Shown: positions 7,214 through 15,868, counted from the first letter of the stretch. The stretch: DNA of 64,000 nt from Aminipila sp032051575 (GCF_032051575.1 NZ_DAMBYD010000001.1:62001-126000); one strand, 5' to 3'. Notes: generated by a model not told the origin, from the sequence alone. Made by a program: numbers and translations.

Positions 7214-8221
7214 ATGAAGAAAAAAATATTAGTATTTACGTTATGCATTGCAGTATTTCTTAGTTTTTGTAGTTTTACAAACACGAGTAACTTTGATGCT
7301 ACTAAAGGGGATGACAATTTAATAAATATTAGCTTATGCCAACCAAAGGATGCATATCTACCTCAATACAAGATAACAGTAAATGGACAAATTATAGACA
7401 ATCAGAAAAATGAATTTCCATTTTTGGTTTGCAATAATACCACGTATATGCCAATGACATATATACTTAATAGGTTCATGGGAATAAGACTATATATTTA
7501 TAGAACAACTCCATCAAATATAGAAAGAGTGTATGTTGGTCGTGCAGAAATAGAAAATAAAAAGTTCTCATATTCGAAAACCAGTGAGGTTAATTCAAAG
7601 AAAGTAAGCGTAAGCCACTTGAGTATGCCACTACAACTGAATAACATAGGTTACAATAATAATGATAAAAAAATGGGCATCAATCCTGCTCCTTTTGTTT
7701 TTAGGAACATAATATATTTACCACTGACAAGAGAAATTATGACTGAAGAGCTGGGGTGGGGATTTTCATGGAGCAAAAAGGCTGGCTTAAAAATCAATAC
7801 AAAGGATGCCAGCAGACCAATTATATTTAACCCAAGTGAAATTGAAAATATGGGGCCATGGAAATACATGGAGAATAATCCATATGATTATGCATGCGAA
7901 AGAAACAACTACGTTGGAATAAAAAATAAGGAGTCAAAGGTAGAACTTAATGATATGGTAATCATTAAAGAAAAAGGGAAGCCGGCGAGGAAGATAAAAT
8001 TAGAAAATTTTGGGGCCATATGGATGAATAACGGAGTGAAGGATGTCAAAGATGAGCTGGCAGGGAAAGGTATAGTTTATCCTCAATTGAATGATTTGAA
8101 ATTTACATTTGTGGCAGTAAAGACAAAAAATACTGACACAAAAGAAATAAAGAAAGAAAATTTATATCTTGTTACTGTAGATATATCAAATGATAGATTG
8201 ACATCTAAAAAAATGTTTTAA
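7214..8221 (+). CDS. Exported copper-amine-oxidase-N-like domain protein
   Basis: The 335-residue product starts at ATG 7214 (AGAGGA at 7201-7206) and begins with a signal sequence, MKKKILVFTLCIAVFLSF. Residues about 50-95 (YKITVNGQIID, then FLVCNNTTYMPMTYIL) and about 155-200 (PFVFRNIIYLPL, then WSKKAGLKINTK) resemble the repeats of the copper amine oxidase N-terminal-like domain, a beta-alpha module of exported clostridial proteins that probably binds the wall or ligands. No catalytic oxidase domain is present. The cysteine after the hydrophobic stretch lacks a normal lipobox. It is followed 13 bases later by another exported protein, so the two probably form an operon under the dyad promoter. 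Confidence 0.65.
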   Translation: MKKKILVFTLCIAVFLSFCSFTNTSNFDATKGDDNLINISLCQPKDAYLPQYKITVNGQIIDNQKNEFPFLVCNNTTYMPMTYILNRFMGIRLYIYRTTPSNIERVYVGRAEIENKKFSYSKTSEVNSKKVSVSHLSMPLQLNNIGYNNNDKKMGINPAPFVFRNIIYLPLTREIMTEELGWGFSWSKKAGLKINTKDASRPIIFNPSEIENMGPWKYMENNPYDYACERNNYVGIKNKESKVELNDMVIIKEKGKPARKIKLENFGAIWMNNGVKDVKDELAGKGIVYPQLNDLKFTFVAVKTKNTDTKEIKKENLYLVTVDISNDRLTSKKMF

Positions 8222-8234
8222 CAAAGGAAGTTTT

Positions 8235-8627
8235 ATGAAAAAGATTAGTATAGGAAAAATATTTATTGTATTGTTGTTAATTTTTGTGCTAGTTTTAATG
8301 TATGGTAACATAACTCAAAGCAATCAATTAAGGAATAATATTGTAGGCACATATTTATTACAAGGGTCTATTCCAACCGATTCACATTATCTTGTATTTA
8401 CCAATGATAATAAATATACCTACTATAAGCCATTTGAAATTTTAGATGAAGGTACATATTCCGAAACAGATAAAAGGCTCTACGCCATGACAAATCAAAG
8501 TGGGCATATAAGTCAAGCAATCTTATATGGCAAAACACTATATTTTTATGGAAATAATAGTAAAGAAATTACTATATATAATAAAATAGAGAGTATTCCA
8601 CTGTACATAAATCTTAAAAAAGAATAA
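8235..8627 (+). CDS. Membrane-anchored protein of unknown function (130 aa)
   Basis: I do not recognise this family. The product has a short basic start, one N-terminal hydrophobic segment (IGKIFIVLLLIFVLVLMYGN) and about 100 residues of predicted beta-rich extracellular sequence with many Tyr and Asn. Phrases such as IVGTYLLQG and YLVFTNDNKYTYYKPFEILDEGTYS resemble the lipocalin-like bacterial stress domains that begin with VGTY and report a text-like beta pattern. AAAGGAAG at 8222-8229 precedes ATG 8235. It lies 13 bases after the amine-oxidase-N-like gene and so is likely co-transcribed. Confidence 0.55.
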   Translation: MKKISIGKIFIVLLLIFVLVLMYGNITQSNQLRNNIVGTYLLQGSIPTDSHYLVFTNDNKYTYYKPFEILDEGTYSETDKRLYAMTNQSGHISQAILYGKTLYFYGNNSKEITIYNKIESIPLYINLKKE

Positions 8628-8662
8628 AATTGATAATATATTGTAACTTCTAAGGTTGTTTT

Positions 8663-8749
8663 ATGGCACAGGCACCAGTGTTGAGAAGATACTGCTATGA
8701 TAAGGATGCTTCCAGGGGTGGGCAGATCAGGGTCATTTTATACCAATAA
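8663..8749 (+). other. Short open frame (28 codons), function doubtful
   Basis: ATG 8663 to TAA 8749 encodes MAQAPVLRRYCYDKDASRG and eight more residues, with only TAAGG at 8651-8655 as a ribosome site. Its last 18 bases overlap a GTCATTT/AAATGAC hairpin at 8732-8754. It could be a leader peptide for the gene at 8893, a gene remnant, or chance. Confidence 0.2.
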
Positions 8750-8760
8750 ATGACACTTAA

Positions 8761-8795
8761 AAAAACACAAGGGAAATCCACCTTGTGTTTTTTTG
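8761..8795 (+). terminator. Terminator upstream of the DUF3160 gene
   Basis: AAACACAAGG and CCTTGTGTTT form a perfect 10-bp stem followed by a T-run. Confidence 0.88.
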
Positions 8796-8815
8796 CCATT
8801 ATTAGGAACAAAGTA

Positions 8816-8844
8816 TTGACTTTTTCGTCTAATCTAAATATGGT
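8816..8844 (+). promoter_or_regulatory. Promoter for the DUF3160 lipoprotein gene
   Basis: TTGACT at 8816-8821 and TATGGT at 8839-8844 are separated by exactly 17 bases, a sigma-A type arrangement. It lies after the terminator and 49 bases before the ATG. Confidence 0.6.
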
Positions 8845-8892
8845 AAATGTGGGAACATAAAGAAATCATATAAGAGGAGGTTTTTTGGGAGT

Positions 8893-11058
8893 ATGAACAT
8901 AAGAAAAATAAGGATTGTCAGTAGTATTTTGATGGTTATCTTATTGGCCACGAGCTTCAGTGGCTGTCAATCATCTTCAAAGAGTAAGGAGGATCAAAAC
9001 ACTTGGATTTTGACTCCGTCAACAGCTTTTGCCTCGTACAAGGAGATACCGGTAACTGTGAATCCTTCCGTAAAGGCATATCAGATATCAGGGGACTTGA
9101 ATAATGTTACAAATAAGGATCGTTTTGCATTTTCAACAGAAGCTAACAAACTCCTGGCTAAAAATGGATTTGTGGTGATTCCATATCCAATGGAGGAGTT
9201 TTTCATTAGTTATGAGATGAATCGCTACGATAATATGCCTAACTTTGTGACAACAGATGCTATGCTACATAATTATCATTTATATTTTAGTTATTTATTA
9301 AGGACGATGGAAAAGGATAGTTTGCGTAGTGAACTGGATTCTCTCACAAAGTCAATGCTGGCAAAAAGTCAGAAACAATATGAATCATTGAAGAAAACAG
9401 AATGGGAAAATGCAGCAAAACGAAACGTGGCTTTTTTTGCTGTGGCGGGTAAACTCCTTGACCCCAAATCTGATATTCCTTCTTATATCAATAAGGAGGT
9501 AAAAGGAGAGTTACAGCTGATTGGTGATCATCAGGAAACTTTTACTCCATCACCGGTCATGAACATGGGCAATTCGGATGCAGCACTAACTGAAACTTTT
9601 AAAGAAGATTACACTCAGTATATACCACGGGGACATTATACCAAGTCGGATGAGCTAAAAACATATTTTCAGGCGATGATGTGGTATGGGCGAATGAATT
9701 TCCGTGCTTCCAGTGTGGATGAAACGAAATCTGCGGTACTGATGACGCTGCTCTTCGATCAGAAAGATTATAAACATTGGGATAATATTTACGAGCCTAC
9801 AAATTTCTTTGTAGGCAAAAGTGACGACTTAGGCATTAATCAGTATTATCCGCTATTAAAAAAGGTTTATGGTGACATACCTTCTTTGGATGTATTAACT
9901 AAAAATACAAAGAACTGGGAAAGTATGCTTGCTGGAATTAAAAAGCTTAAGCAGCCTGACATAAACTCAATGCCTATCTTTGATAAAAACATACAGCCTG
10001 ACAGAGAAAAAGTAATCAAAGGGTTCCGGTTTATGGGCCAGCGTTTTACTTTAGATGCTTCCGTATTTCAACATTTAGTGTACCGTGAGGTAGATAAAAA
10101 CAGTAAGGGGCAGCTCCGCATGCTTCCAAAAGGCTTGGATATTCCAGCAGCCATGGGTTCACAGGAAGCTTACGATTTACTAAAGGATATGGGAGAAACA
10201 TCTTATAAAAATTATCCTGAAAATATGAAAAAAATTCAGGAGCACATGACTTCTATGGATGTAAAGGATCAGACCCAAAATCTTTATGGTGCATGGCTGT
10301 ATATGCTTTCACCTCTCACAGAGCCAAAAGGTGAAGGATATCCTGGTTTTATGCAGAATCAAGCATGGACACGTAAGCAGCTGGAAACATATCTTGGAAG
10401 TTATACGGAACTGAAACATGATACGGTTTTATATGCAAAACAGGTTTATGCAGAAATGGGCGGTGGTGAAGAAGAACAGGATGACAGAGGTTATGTAGAG
10501 CCAAATCCTGAGGTGTACGGAAGGCTGGCAGCCCTCACCAGAATGACCATTGACGGACTAGAGAGCAGAAAATTACTGGATAAGACCACCAGCGCTTCAT
10601 TAAAAGAGTTGGAACAATTGGCTATCCAGATGAAAACTATCTCAGAAAAAGAGTTGACAGAAAAACCTCTGAGTGATAAAGAATATGAACTGATTCGTAG
10701 CTTTGGGGGGCAGTTGGAACATTTTTGGCTTGAAGCCCTGAAAGATGAGGGCGTAGATACTCCATCGGCTGTTTCAAACAATCCGGCAGCATTGGTTACG
10801 GATGTAGCAACAGACCCAAGTGGGCAGGTTTTGGAAGAAGGCACTGGAAATATTAATGATATTTATGTAATCGTTCCAGTTGCAGGGTCCCTGCGTATTG
10901 CTAAGGGTGCAGTTTATTCCTATTATGAGTTCTCATGGCCATCTACGGATCGTCTTACAGATGAAAAGTGGCAGGACATGTTAAAGAATGAAAAAATTCC
11001 AGCTTCTCCGGCATGGACAAAAATCTATACGGCACCTAAAGGGTCGTCACAGTGGTAA
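8893..11058 (+). CDS. DUF3160 lipoprotein
   Basis: The 721-residue product is an exported lipoprotein: a basic start, a hydrophobic stretch, then the lipobox FSGC with the acylated cysteine at about residue 26. The body matches DUF3160 (for example DNMPNFVTTDAMLHNYHLYF near 113-132 and a C-terminal PVAGSLRIAKGAVYSYYEF). The biochemical role of DUF3160 is not known; members are large surface proteins of Clostridia and some other bacteria. AGGAGG at 8875-8880 supports ATG 8893. The next gene begins inside its last codons, so both products are probably made in step and may work together at the membrane. Confidence 0.85.
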   Translation: MNIRKIRIVSSILMVILLATSFSGCQSSSKSKEDQNTWILTPSTAFASYKEIPVTVNPSVKAYQISGDLNNVTNKDRFAFSTEANKLLAKNGFVVIPYPMEEFFISYEMNRYDNMPNFVTTDAMLHNYHLYFSYLLRTMEKDSLRSELDSLTKSMLAKSQKQYESLKKTEWENAAKRNVAFFAVAGKLLDPKSDIPSYINKEVKGELQLIGDHQETFTPSPVMNMGNSDAALTETFKEDYTQYIPRGHYTKSDELKTYFQAMMWYGRMNFRASSVDETKSAVLMTLLFDQKDYKHWDNIYEPTNFFVGKSDDLGINQYYPLLKKVYGDIPSLDVLTKNTKNWESMLAGIKKLKQPDINSMPIFDKNIQPDREKVIKGFRFMGQRFTLDASVFQHLVYREVDKNSKGQLRMLPKGLDIPAAMGSQEAYDLLKDMGETSYKNYPENMKKIQEHMTSMDVKDQTQNLYGAWLYMLSPLTEPKGEGYPGFMQNQAWTRKQLETYLGSYTELKHDTVLYAKQVYAEMGGGEEEQDDRGYVEPNPEVYGRLAALTRMTIDGLESRKLLDKTTSASLKELEQLAIQMKTISEKELTEKPLSDKEYELIRSFGGQLEHFWLEALKDEGVDTPSAVSNNPAALVTDVATDPSGQVLEEGTGNINDIYVIVPVAGSLRIAKGAVYSYYEFSWPSTDRLTDEKWQDMLKNEKIPASPAWTKIYTAPKGSSQW

Positions 11059-11669
11059 AAAAAAGATGCAGGCCGGGGGCAGCCGTGGCGTTGACGCTGT
11101 TCCTGCTCCTAGTGGCAGCTATATTTTATGCTGTACCGCTGAACGATGTGACTCAGTTTAGAATGAAAGGCGATATAAATGAAAATGGCATAACAGAGGA
11201 ATATGAGTTGAACAATTCTGCTCTTACAGTCAAGGAGGGAAGTAAACTTCTATGGAAATCCCCTGAAGGTTACCATATTGATAGTTTTGCCCTGGGAGAT
11301 GTAGATAATGACGGAAAGGTTAACCTAGTTATCAGTCTGTGGAAAAAAGGCAGTTTTGGTGACGTTCAGCCTTTCTGGCATAAAGGACAAAATAACGACT
11401 ATAAAAATCATTTGTTTGTTTATAAGCTGGAGGGAGAAACATTGAAAAGTGTTTGGTGCTCTTCTAACTTGGATAAACCAATCCTTTCTTTTACAATTCA
11501 GGATGTTGATGGCGACAGAGAGAATGAACTGGTAGTTGAAGAAGGGCTGTATAAAAAAATAGGTAAAGAGAAGTATACTCTTAATCATGATGGGCCTGTA
11601 CAAACTACGGTTTGGAAGTGGGATAAATGGGGATTCTATTTAGCTGATTCTTTAAGAACTAGTGAGTAA
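11052..11669 (+). CDS. Membrane-anchored VCBS/FG-GAP-like repeat protein
   Basis: GTG 11052 overlaps the end of the DUF3160 gene by 7 bases, indicating translational coupling. The 205-residue product has one N-terminal helix (AAVALTLFLLLVAAIFYAV, about 9-28) and then an outside part with repeat-like calcium-binding phrases GDINENGITEEYEL, GDVDNDGKVNLVISL and QDVDGDRENELVVEE. This DxDxDGxxxLV pattern belongs to FG-GAP/VCBS beta-propeller repeats; about three blades are visible, too few for a full propeller, so it may be completed by another protein. A bidirectional terminator follows at 11671-11702. Confidence 0.7.
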   Translation: MVKKRCRPGAAVALTLFLLLVAAIFYAVPLNDVTQFRMKGDINENGITEEYELNNSALTVKEGSKLLWKSPEGYHIDSFALGDVDNDGKVNLVISLWKKGSFGDVQPFWHKGQNNDYKNHLFVYKLEGETLKSVWCSSNLDKPILSFTIQDVDGDRENELVVEEGLYKKIGKEKYTLNHDGPVQTTVWKWDKWGFYLADSLRTSE

Positions 11670-11670
11670 T

Positions 11671-11702
11671 AAAAACGCAAGGGTTTAACCTTGCGTTTTT
11701 AA
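11671..11702. terminator. Bidirectional terminator between the VCBS-like gene and tRNA-Ala
   Basis: AAAACGCAAGG and CCTTGCGTTTT form an 11-bp stem with A-rich and T-rich flanks, so it can end the plus-strand mRNA and the minus-strand tRNA transcript. Confidence 0.85.
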
Positions 11703-11705
11703 ATT

Positions 11706-11781
11706 TGGTGGAGAATAGGGGGTTCGAACCCCTGACCTTTTGACTGCCAGTCAAACGCGCTCCCAGCTGCGCTAATCCCCC
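11706..11781 (-). tRNA. tRNA-Ala (anticodon GGC)
   Basis: On the minus strand a 76-base cloverleaf runs from G at 11781 to an encoded CCA at 11706-11708. The anticodon stem TTTGA/TCAAA holds loop CTGGCAG, giving GGC (Ala). The T arm is GGGGTTCGAACCCC-like, and the acceptor GGGGGAT/ATTCTCC contains the G3-U70 wobble that marks alanine tRNAs. Confidence 0.93.
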
Positions 11782-11799
11782 AAAGGATATTAAATTATA

Positions 11800-11842
11800 A
11801 AAAAGCTATCTCGGTATGATTATGAATCCACTGAGATAGCCG
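11800..11842 (-). terminator. Terminator-like hairpin between the two tRNA genes
   Basis: On the minus strand GGCTATCTC...GAGATAGC forms a stem of about 9 bp followed by T6. It would end or attenuate transcription after tRNA-Arg, before tRNA-Ala. Confidence 0.65.
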
Positions 11843-11847
11843 TTTAT

Positions 11848-11922
11848 TGGTATCCCCGGTGGGAATCGAACCCACAATTAAGCTTTAGGAGAGCTTTGGT
11901 ATATCCATTTACCTACGGAGAC
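11848..11922 (-). tRNA. tRNA-Arg (anticodon CCT)
   Basis: A 75-base minus-strand cloverleaf with encoded CCA at 11848-11850. Anticodon stem AAGCT/AGCTT holds loop CTCCTAA, giving CCT (reads AGG, Arg). The T arm is GTGGGTTCGATTCCCAC. The acceptor GTCTCCG/CGGGGAT pairs with two G-U wobbles, one at the first pair. Confidence 0.9.
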
Positions 11923-11942
11923 ATATTTTGCTTAGCTTTTAT

Positions 11943-11971
11943 ATATTAGCATATTTATTTAGTACTTTCAA
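11943..11971 (-). promoter_or_regulatory. Promoter of the tRNA pair
   Basis: On the minus strand TTGAAA (11971-11966) and TAATAT (11948-11943) are 17 bases apart, 21 bases before tRNA-Arg. This is the natural promoter for both tRNA genes. Confidence 0.6.
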
Positions 11972-12047
11972 GAGGTTACTTGAAACACATTAATAGGAGT
12001 GATAAGATATATCAAGAGAATGATGGTAACGGAAGGATGGAGGAAGA

Positions 12048-12593
12048 ATGAAAAAGAATGTGCTTGTGATAACGGGAAGTCCAAGAGCCGGAGGGAATAG
12101 TGATTTGCTTGCAGATGCATTTATTGAAGGGGCGCAGTCTGCTGGGCATATTGTAATGAAGTGGAAAGCAGCTGAGAAGAACGTTGGTGGATGTCATGCT
12201 TGTGAAACCTGCTTTAGCACAGGAAAAGCCTGCAGTTTTGATGATGATTTTAACGAACTGGCACCTTTGCTTGCCAAGGCTGATGTGTTGGTATTAGCTA
12301 CCCCAGTTTACTGGTTTAGTTTTCCAGCTCAGATAAAAGCTGCAATTGATAAACTGTATTCTTTTTACATAGGACAAAGACCTTTAAAAATAAAAGAATC
12401 TTTATTACTAACTTGTGCAGAAATGGACGATATGTCAGTATTTGAGGGGGTTAAATATACATATGAGCATATTGTTAATTTTTTACAATGGTCTGACCGA
12501 GGTTGTCTGGCAGTACCAGCTGTCCAGAAGGTTGGGGATGTAATAGCAACTACAGCATTGCATAAAGCTAGAGCATTAGGTAATGAGTTATAA
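12048..12593 (+). CDS. NADPH-dependent FMN reductase / iron-sulfur flavoprotein family
   Basis: The 181-residue protein has a flavodoxin-like fold. The FMN phosphate loop TGSPRAGGNSD is at about residues 9-19 and the second flavin contact ATPVYWFSFPAQIKAAIDK at about 83-102. A cysteine motif, CHACETCFSTGKAC (about 49-62), resembles the compact cysteine cluster of Isf-type flavoproteins that bind a [4Fe-4S] centre, so it may pass electrons between ferredoxin-like carriers and FMN. AGGAAGA just upstream supports ATG 12048. It is a single-gene unit with a terminator shared with the convergent gene. Confidence 0.8.
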   Translation: MKKNVLVITGSPRAGGNSDLLADAFIEGAQSAGHIVMKWKAAEKNVGGCHACETCFSTGKACSFDDDFNELAPLLAKADVLVLATPVYWFSFPAQIKAAIDKLYSFYIGQRPLKIKESLLLTCAEMDDMSVFEGVKYTYEHIVNFLQWSDRGCLAVPAVQKVGDVIATTALHKARALGNEL

Positions 12594-12609
12594 ATTCAAG
12601 ATACAAAAT

Positions 12610-12647
12610 AAGCCCTGAATGATTTAACAAAGATTCAGGGCTTTTTA
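12610..12647. terminator. Bidirectional terminator between convergent genes
   Basis: AAGCCCTGAAT and ATTCAGGGCTT form an 11-bp stem with A-rich left and T-rich right flanks. Confidence 0.9.
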
Positions 12648-12649
12648 TG

Positions 12650-13765
12650 TTATACCAGATGATCATTCAGGCCATAATAGGCGAGGAGTAAATCTACCAT
12701 TCGTCCATAACTTTTTACACCACCTGCCTGAGCGTTGGCTTTTAAGTAAGTGTCATTGGCAGCTGTTGAGATACGGGAAACCGCTCCTTGATGATTTTGC
12801 CAATAAATTTGATTTTCCATTAAATCGGATAAAGCTTCCTTTGGTACCTGTGCTAATATACTTTTGTATTCTTCTTCACTACTGTCTTTACATAGCGCGT
12901 TTAAAGCAAAACTCAAAGCATTCATAGCACCACTGTAACGTAACTCTGTTGATTGAGAATTTGAACAAGCTAAGTAAGCTATAAACCCAGCATCATCTTC
13001 ACGGATATATCCTCGCAAATGAGCAAGTTCATGACAGATGGTATAAGGCTTTACGTAGTTTACAACATCATTATTGTAGTTTGCTTCAATTGTATAGGGC
13101 GAAAATAGCCCAGTTAAGTTTATATCTGACATCCACGATGACATAATAACAGGTTTAGGATTAGGATAATACCCCTTAAGAGAAGGATATTCTTTGCCTA
13201 AAGTAATCATAGCTTGCTTTGTTTGATTCTGTAATGCGGTAGCATCCATTTCATCTGAAAATTCATCGAGGCTTACAGTATCAGATATATCGCCTATAAG
13301 CAATAAGCAAAGATTAACTAAATCATCATGGGAAGAGGGGGCTACAATCATATCCATATCCTTAGAAATCCCATCCCGAGAATAGTTCATACTACATGAT
13401 AAAGTAATCATTAAAAAAATAGTACTACAAAAGCATAGGGTAAGGACTATGACTCTGGGTATATGTAATAATAACTTATGCCTGCGACTCTTAGCCAAAA
13501 GACTGTGTAGAGCAACTAAAAAAATTAATATTGTGCAGAAACTTAATACATATATACTGATTTCCAAAAAAGAAAATGGAAAAATTGAAAAAAAACGTCC
13601 AAAAGTATTTGGAAGTAGGGGGAATATATAAGCTGAATATAATTGACCTAAATTAGGTGATTTACGAACAAGAAATATTAAAGCGGTACATAAGACAGGA
13701 GTCAGGCCCGCATAAAGTAAAAAATATTTATAATTTTTAATAAATGAAATCGTCTTTATATACAT
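12650..13765 (-). CDS. DUF3810 membrane protein with HExxH zinc motif
   Basis: From ATG 13765 (AAGGGGGAG directly upstream) the product has 371 residues. Three hydrophobic segments lie in the first 130 residues (KYFLLYAGLTPVLCTALIF, then two more), followed by an outside domain with CHELAHLRGYIREDDAGFIAYLAC. HELAH is a zinc-peptidase HExxH motif and the following ED supplies a possible third ligand. This arrangement matches DUF3810, a family of predicted membrane metallopeptidases with no known substrate. The longer frame up to 13846 lacks a ribosome site. It faces the flavoprotein gene, sharing its terminator, so it is its own unit. Confidence 0.8.
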   Translation of the reverse strand: MYIKTISFIKNYKYFLLYAGLTPVLCTALIFLVRKSPNLGQLYSAYIFPLLPNTFGRFFSIFPFSFLEISIYVLSFCTILIFLVALHSLLAKSRRHKLLLHIPRVIVLTLCFCSTIFLMITLSCSMNYSRDGISKDMDMIVAPSSHDDLVNLCLLLIGDISDTVSLDEFSDEMDATALQNQTKQAMITLGKEYPSLKGYYPNPKPVIMSSWMSDINLTGLFSPYTIEANYNNDVVNYVKPYTICHELAHLRGYIREDDAGFIAYLACSNSQSTELRYSGAMNALSFALNALCKDSSEEEYKSILAQVPKEALSDLMENQIYWQNHQGAVSRISTAANDTYLKANAQAGGVKSYGRMVDLLLAYYGLNDHLV

Positions 13766-13931
13766 AGTAAGCTCCCCCTTAAGTTGATTAAACAAGTTCA
13801 ATTTAATTATACAGTAAAAAGTATAATTGTACGACAAAATAAACAAAATTTAATCATGTAAATTGTTGGACATTTTTAAGGATTAAAATGGTATAATAAG
13901 AAATGATGAAGTGACAGGAGGAAGAGACTTA

Positions 13932-15011
13932 ATGAGCCGTTTTTTTAGTAATAAGTATAATAATTTAAAACCGTATACGCCAGAGGAGCAAATACAGCAA
14001 AAAAAGACTATAGTATTAAATACTAATGAGAGCCCTTACCCAGCAAGTTCTTTTGTTTATAGGTCTATTGATCAGTTTGAGGTAGACAATTTAAGAAAGT
14101 ATTCTGATCCAGATGCTAACAAGCTGGTTAAGGCTATAGCAGAAAATTTTGGTGTAAATGAAAACCAAGTGGCTGTTGGTAACGGCTCAGATGAAATTCT
14201 CGCATTTTCATTTATGGCATTCCAAAACCAGGATAAAAGATTTTATTTTCCTAAAGTTAGCTATGAACTTTATTCTGTTTATTCAGATGTTTTTGGAGTA
14301 AATAAAATTGAAATACCACTAGCAGAAGATTTAAGCATAAACCCAGAAGATTATTTTAATTTAGATGGGACGATTGTCATAGCTAATCCGAATACACCAA
14401 CAGGTATTGCACTGACAGCTGCTGAAGTTGAAGAGATTGTCAGAACAAATAGAGACAATTTAGTAATTATTGATGAGGCTTATGTAGACTTTGGTGCAGA
14501 GAGCTGCGTTCCATTAGTGGAAAAGTTTGATAACTTATTGGTGATACAGACTTTCTCAAAATCAAGAAATTTAGCAGGGGCAAGAGTTGGGTTTGCAATT
14601 GGGAATTCAGATATAATAGCAGATTTAAATCGAATTAAGTTTTCATTTAACCCTTACAATATAAATAGATTATCAATTATTGCTGGAACAGCAGCTATGA
14701 AGGATAAGGACTATTTTAAAAAATGTGTCAATGAAATAAAAAAAACAAGAGAAAGATTTAGAAAAGAAATGGAAGCGTTAGGATTCAGTGTGTTTAACTC
14801 TAAGGCAAATTTTGTATTTGTCAGAAATGATGCTTTAAATGGCAAAGAGTATTGTAATGCTTTGCGTGATAAAAATATACTGGTAAGACATTTTGATAAG
14901 CCTGAGATAGTGGATTATGTAAGAGTTACTATAGGTATGCCAGACCAAATGGAGGCTTTTGTTAAAGTAACAAAAGATATTTTAGGCATTGAAGAACCCA
15001 GTGAACATTAA
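13932..15011 (+). CDS. hisC: Histidinol-phosphate aminotransferase family protein
   Basis: The 359-residue product is a fold-type I PLP aminotransferase of the HisC group: LNTNESPYPAS at 29-39, GNGSDEIL for the cofactor phosphate, ANPNTPTG at 151-158, DEAYVDF at 181-187, and TFSKSRNLAGARVG with the PLP lysine 210. HisC converts imidazole-acetol phosphate and glutamate to histidinol phosphate. No other his gene is nearby, so it could equally act on aromatic amino acids or on another phosphorylated or small substrate. AGGAGG at 13916-13921 lies 10 bases before ATG 13932; starting at 13911 would destroy the ribosome site. Confidence 0.85.
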   Translation: MSRFFSNKYNNLKPYTPEEQIQQKKTIVLNTNESPYPASSFVYRSIDQFEVDNLRKYSDPDANKLVKAIAENFGVNENQVAVGNGSDEILAFSFMAFQNQDKRFYFPKVSYELYSVYSDVFGVNKIEIPLAEDLSINPEDYFNLDGTIVIANPNTPTGIALTAAEVEEIVRTNRDNLVIIDEAYVDFGAESCVPLVEKFDNLLVIQTFSKSRNLAGARVGFAIGNSDIIADLNRIKFSFNPYNINRLSIIAGTAAMKDKDYFKKCVNEIKKTRERFRKEMEALGFSVFNSKANFVFVRNDALNGKEYCNALRDKNILVRHFDKPEIVDYVRVTIGMPDQMEAFVKVTKDILGIEEPSEH

Positions 15012-15038
15012 TCTGAAGGATTCAATTCAATAAATAAG

Positions 15039-15076
15039 AAAAAATGGACTGTCATAAAACGGTCCATTTTTTTTTA
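15039..15076 (+). terminator. Terminator after hisC
   Basis: AAAATGGAC and GTCCATTTT form the stem, followed by nine T. Confidence 0.88.
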
Positions 15077-15102
15077 ATACTTATGGGATAAAAAAACTAC
15101 GA

Positions 15103-15573
15103 CTATAAGTTTTCATCATTTTCTAATTGTTTATTTAATTTCTTGATTCTGCGCTGAGCCGCATTCCTATAAAAGTAGTCAAATAAAAGCATAAGCACTA
15201 GTAAAACCATAAAGATTGGAATAACTACAGCCAAAATGTATATAGGAGGGAAATCATATTTTAGATAATTTCCAATTCCCACAACTAAACTTGCAGCTAA
15301 AGAAGACGTAACATAAAGGAGCAGATTAGCTTTAGGATTCTGCATTTCTTTAGTATATAAATTCCCCTGTCTGACATCTAGAGCGATATTAAGAATGCAG
15401 ACTATAAGCAGAATGCCTAACTCAGGCATATAGTGCTGAGGGGAGGCAGTAAATATAACAGACTGCACAATTACGCTAAAACCCAGCAGAAATATTGCCA
15501 CAGTCCAGCAAATCTTAACATTTTTTAAACTTTGTAATTCTTGTCTTTCATCTATAATTTTCTTATTTTTCAT
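15103..15573 (-). CDS. Membrane protein paired with an XRE regulator (DUF6773-like)
   Basis: The 156-residue product begins MKNKKIIDERQELQSLKNVKI, then has four hydrophobic segments (about 25-45, 58-72, 85-105, 115-140) and a basic tail. Clostridial genes of this design, with the ERQ start and four helices, regularly follow a small XRE regulator, as here; the role is unknown and the DUF6773 label is from memory. I chose ATG 15573 because AGAAGG sits 6 bases upstream; it overlaps the end of the regulator gene by 11 bases, so the two are translationally coupled. Confidence 0.65.
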   Translation of the reverse strand: MKNKKIIDERQELQSLKNVKICWTVAIFLLGFSVIVQSVIFTASPQHYMPELGILLIVCILNIALDVRQGNLYTKEMQNPKANLLLYVTSSLAASLVVGIGNYLKYDFPPIYILAVVIPIFMVLLVLMLLFDYFYRNAAQRRIKKLNKQLENDENL

Positions 15574-15778
15574 AAACATCCTTCTCAACCTCCCAAAATA
15601 ATTCATCAAGTGTTTTATTTAATGCTTTGCAAATTGCCACACATAAGTTTAATGTAGGGTTATAATTGCCAGCTTCTATCATCCCTATAGTTTGTCTGGT
15701 TACGCCTACTTTTTCAGCAAGCTGCTCCTGTGATAAATCACATTCAATTCTTGCTATTTTCATCTTTTTATTCTTCAT
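15563..15778 (-). CDS. XRE-family transcriptional regulator (71 aa)
   Basis: This is a compact helix-turn-helix protein, MKNKKMKIARIECDLSQEQL followed by AEKVGVTRQTIGMIEAGNYNPTL and a short helix, the classic Cro/C1 type. It contains only the DNA-binding domain, like many regulators paired with small membrane proteins that may act as its sensor. AGGAGGGG is directly upstream. The promoter at 15800-15828 leaves a very short leader, so binding near it would give autoregulation. Confidence 0.88.
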   Translation of the reverse strand: MKNKKMKIARIECDLSQEQLAEKVGVTRQTIGMIEAGNYNPTLNLCVAICKALNKTLDELFWEVEKDVYEK

Positions 15779-15799
15779 AAAATCCCCTCCTGTAGGTAC

Positions 15800-15828
15800 A
15801 GTATATGATATATAAAACCAAATGTCAA
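15800..15828 (-). promoter_or_regulatory. Strong promoter of the XRE operon
   Basis: On the minus strand TTGACA (15828-15823) and TATACT (15805-15800) are separated by 17 bases, close to perfect consensus. Confidence 0.8.
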
Positions 15829-15836
15829 ATATATAT

Positions 15837-15868
15837 TACATTTTAAATAAAATAAATTACAAAATGTA
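15837..15868. promoter_or_regulatory. Inverted repeat upstream of pucR
   Basis: TACATTTT (15837-15844) and AAAATGTA (15861-15868) are perfect 8-base arms 16 bases apart, with ATTACAAAATG inside the second half. It lies between the XRE promoter and pucR and could be an operator for either gene. Confidence 0.4.

Noticed and set aside
8663..8749. Leader peptide controlling the DUF3160 gene
   Set aside because: It is followed by a full terminator and a separate promoter, so a link to the gene at 8893 cannot be shown.
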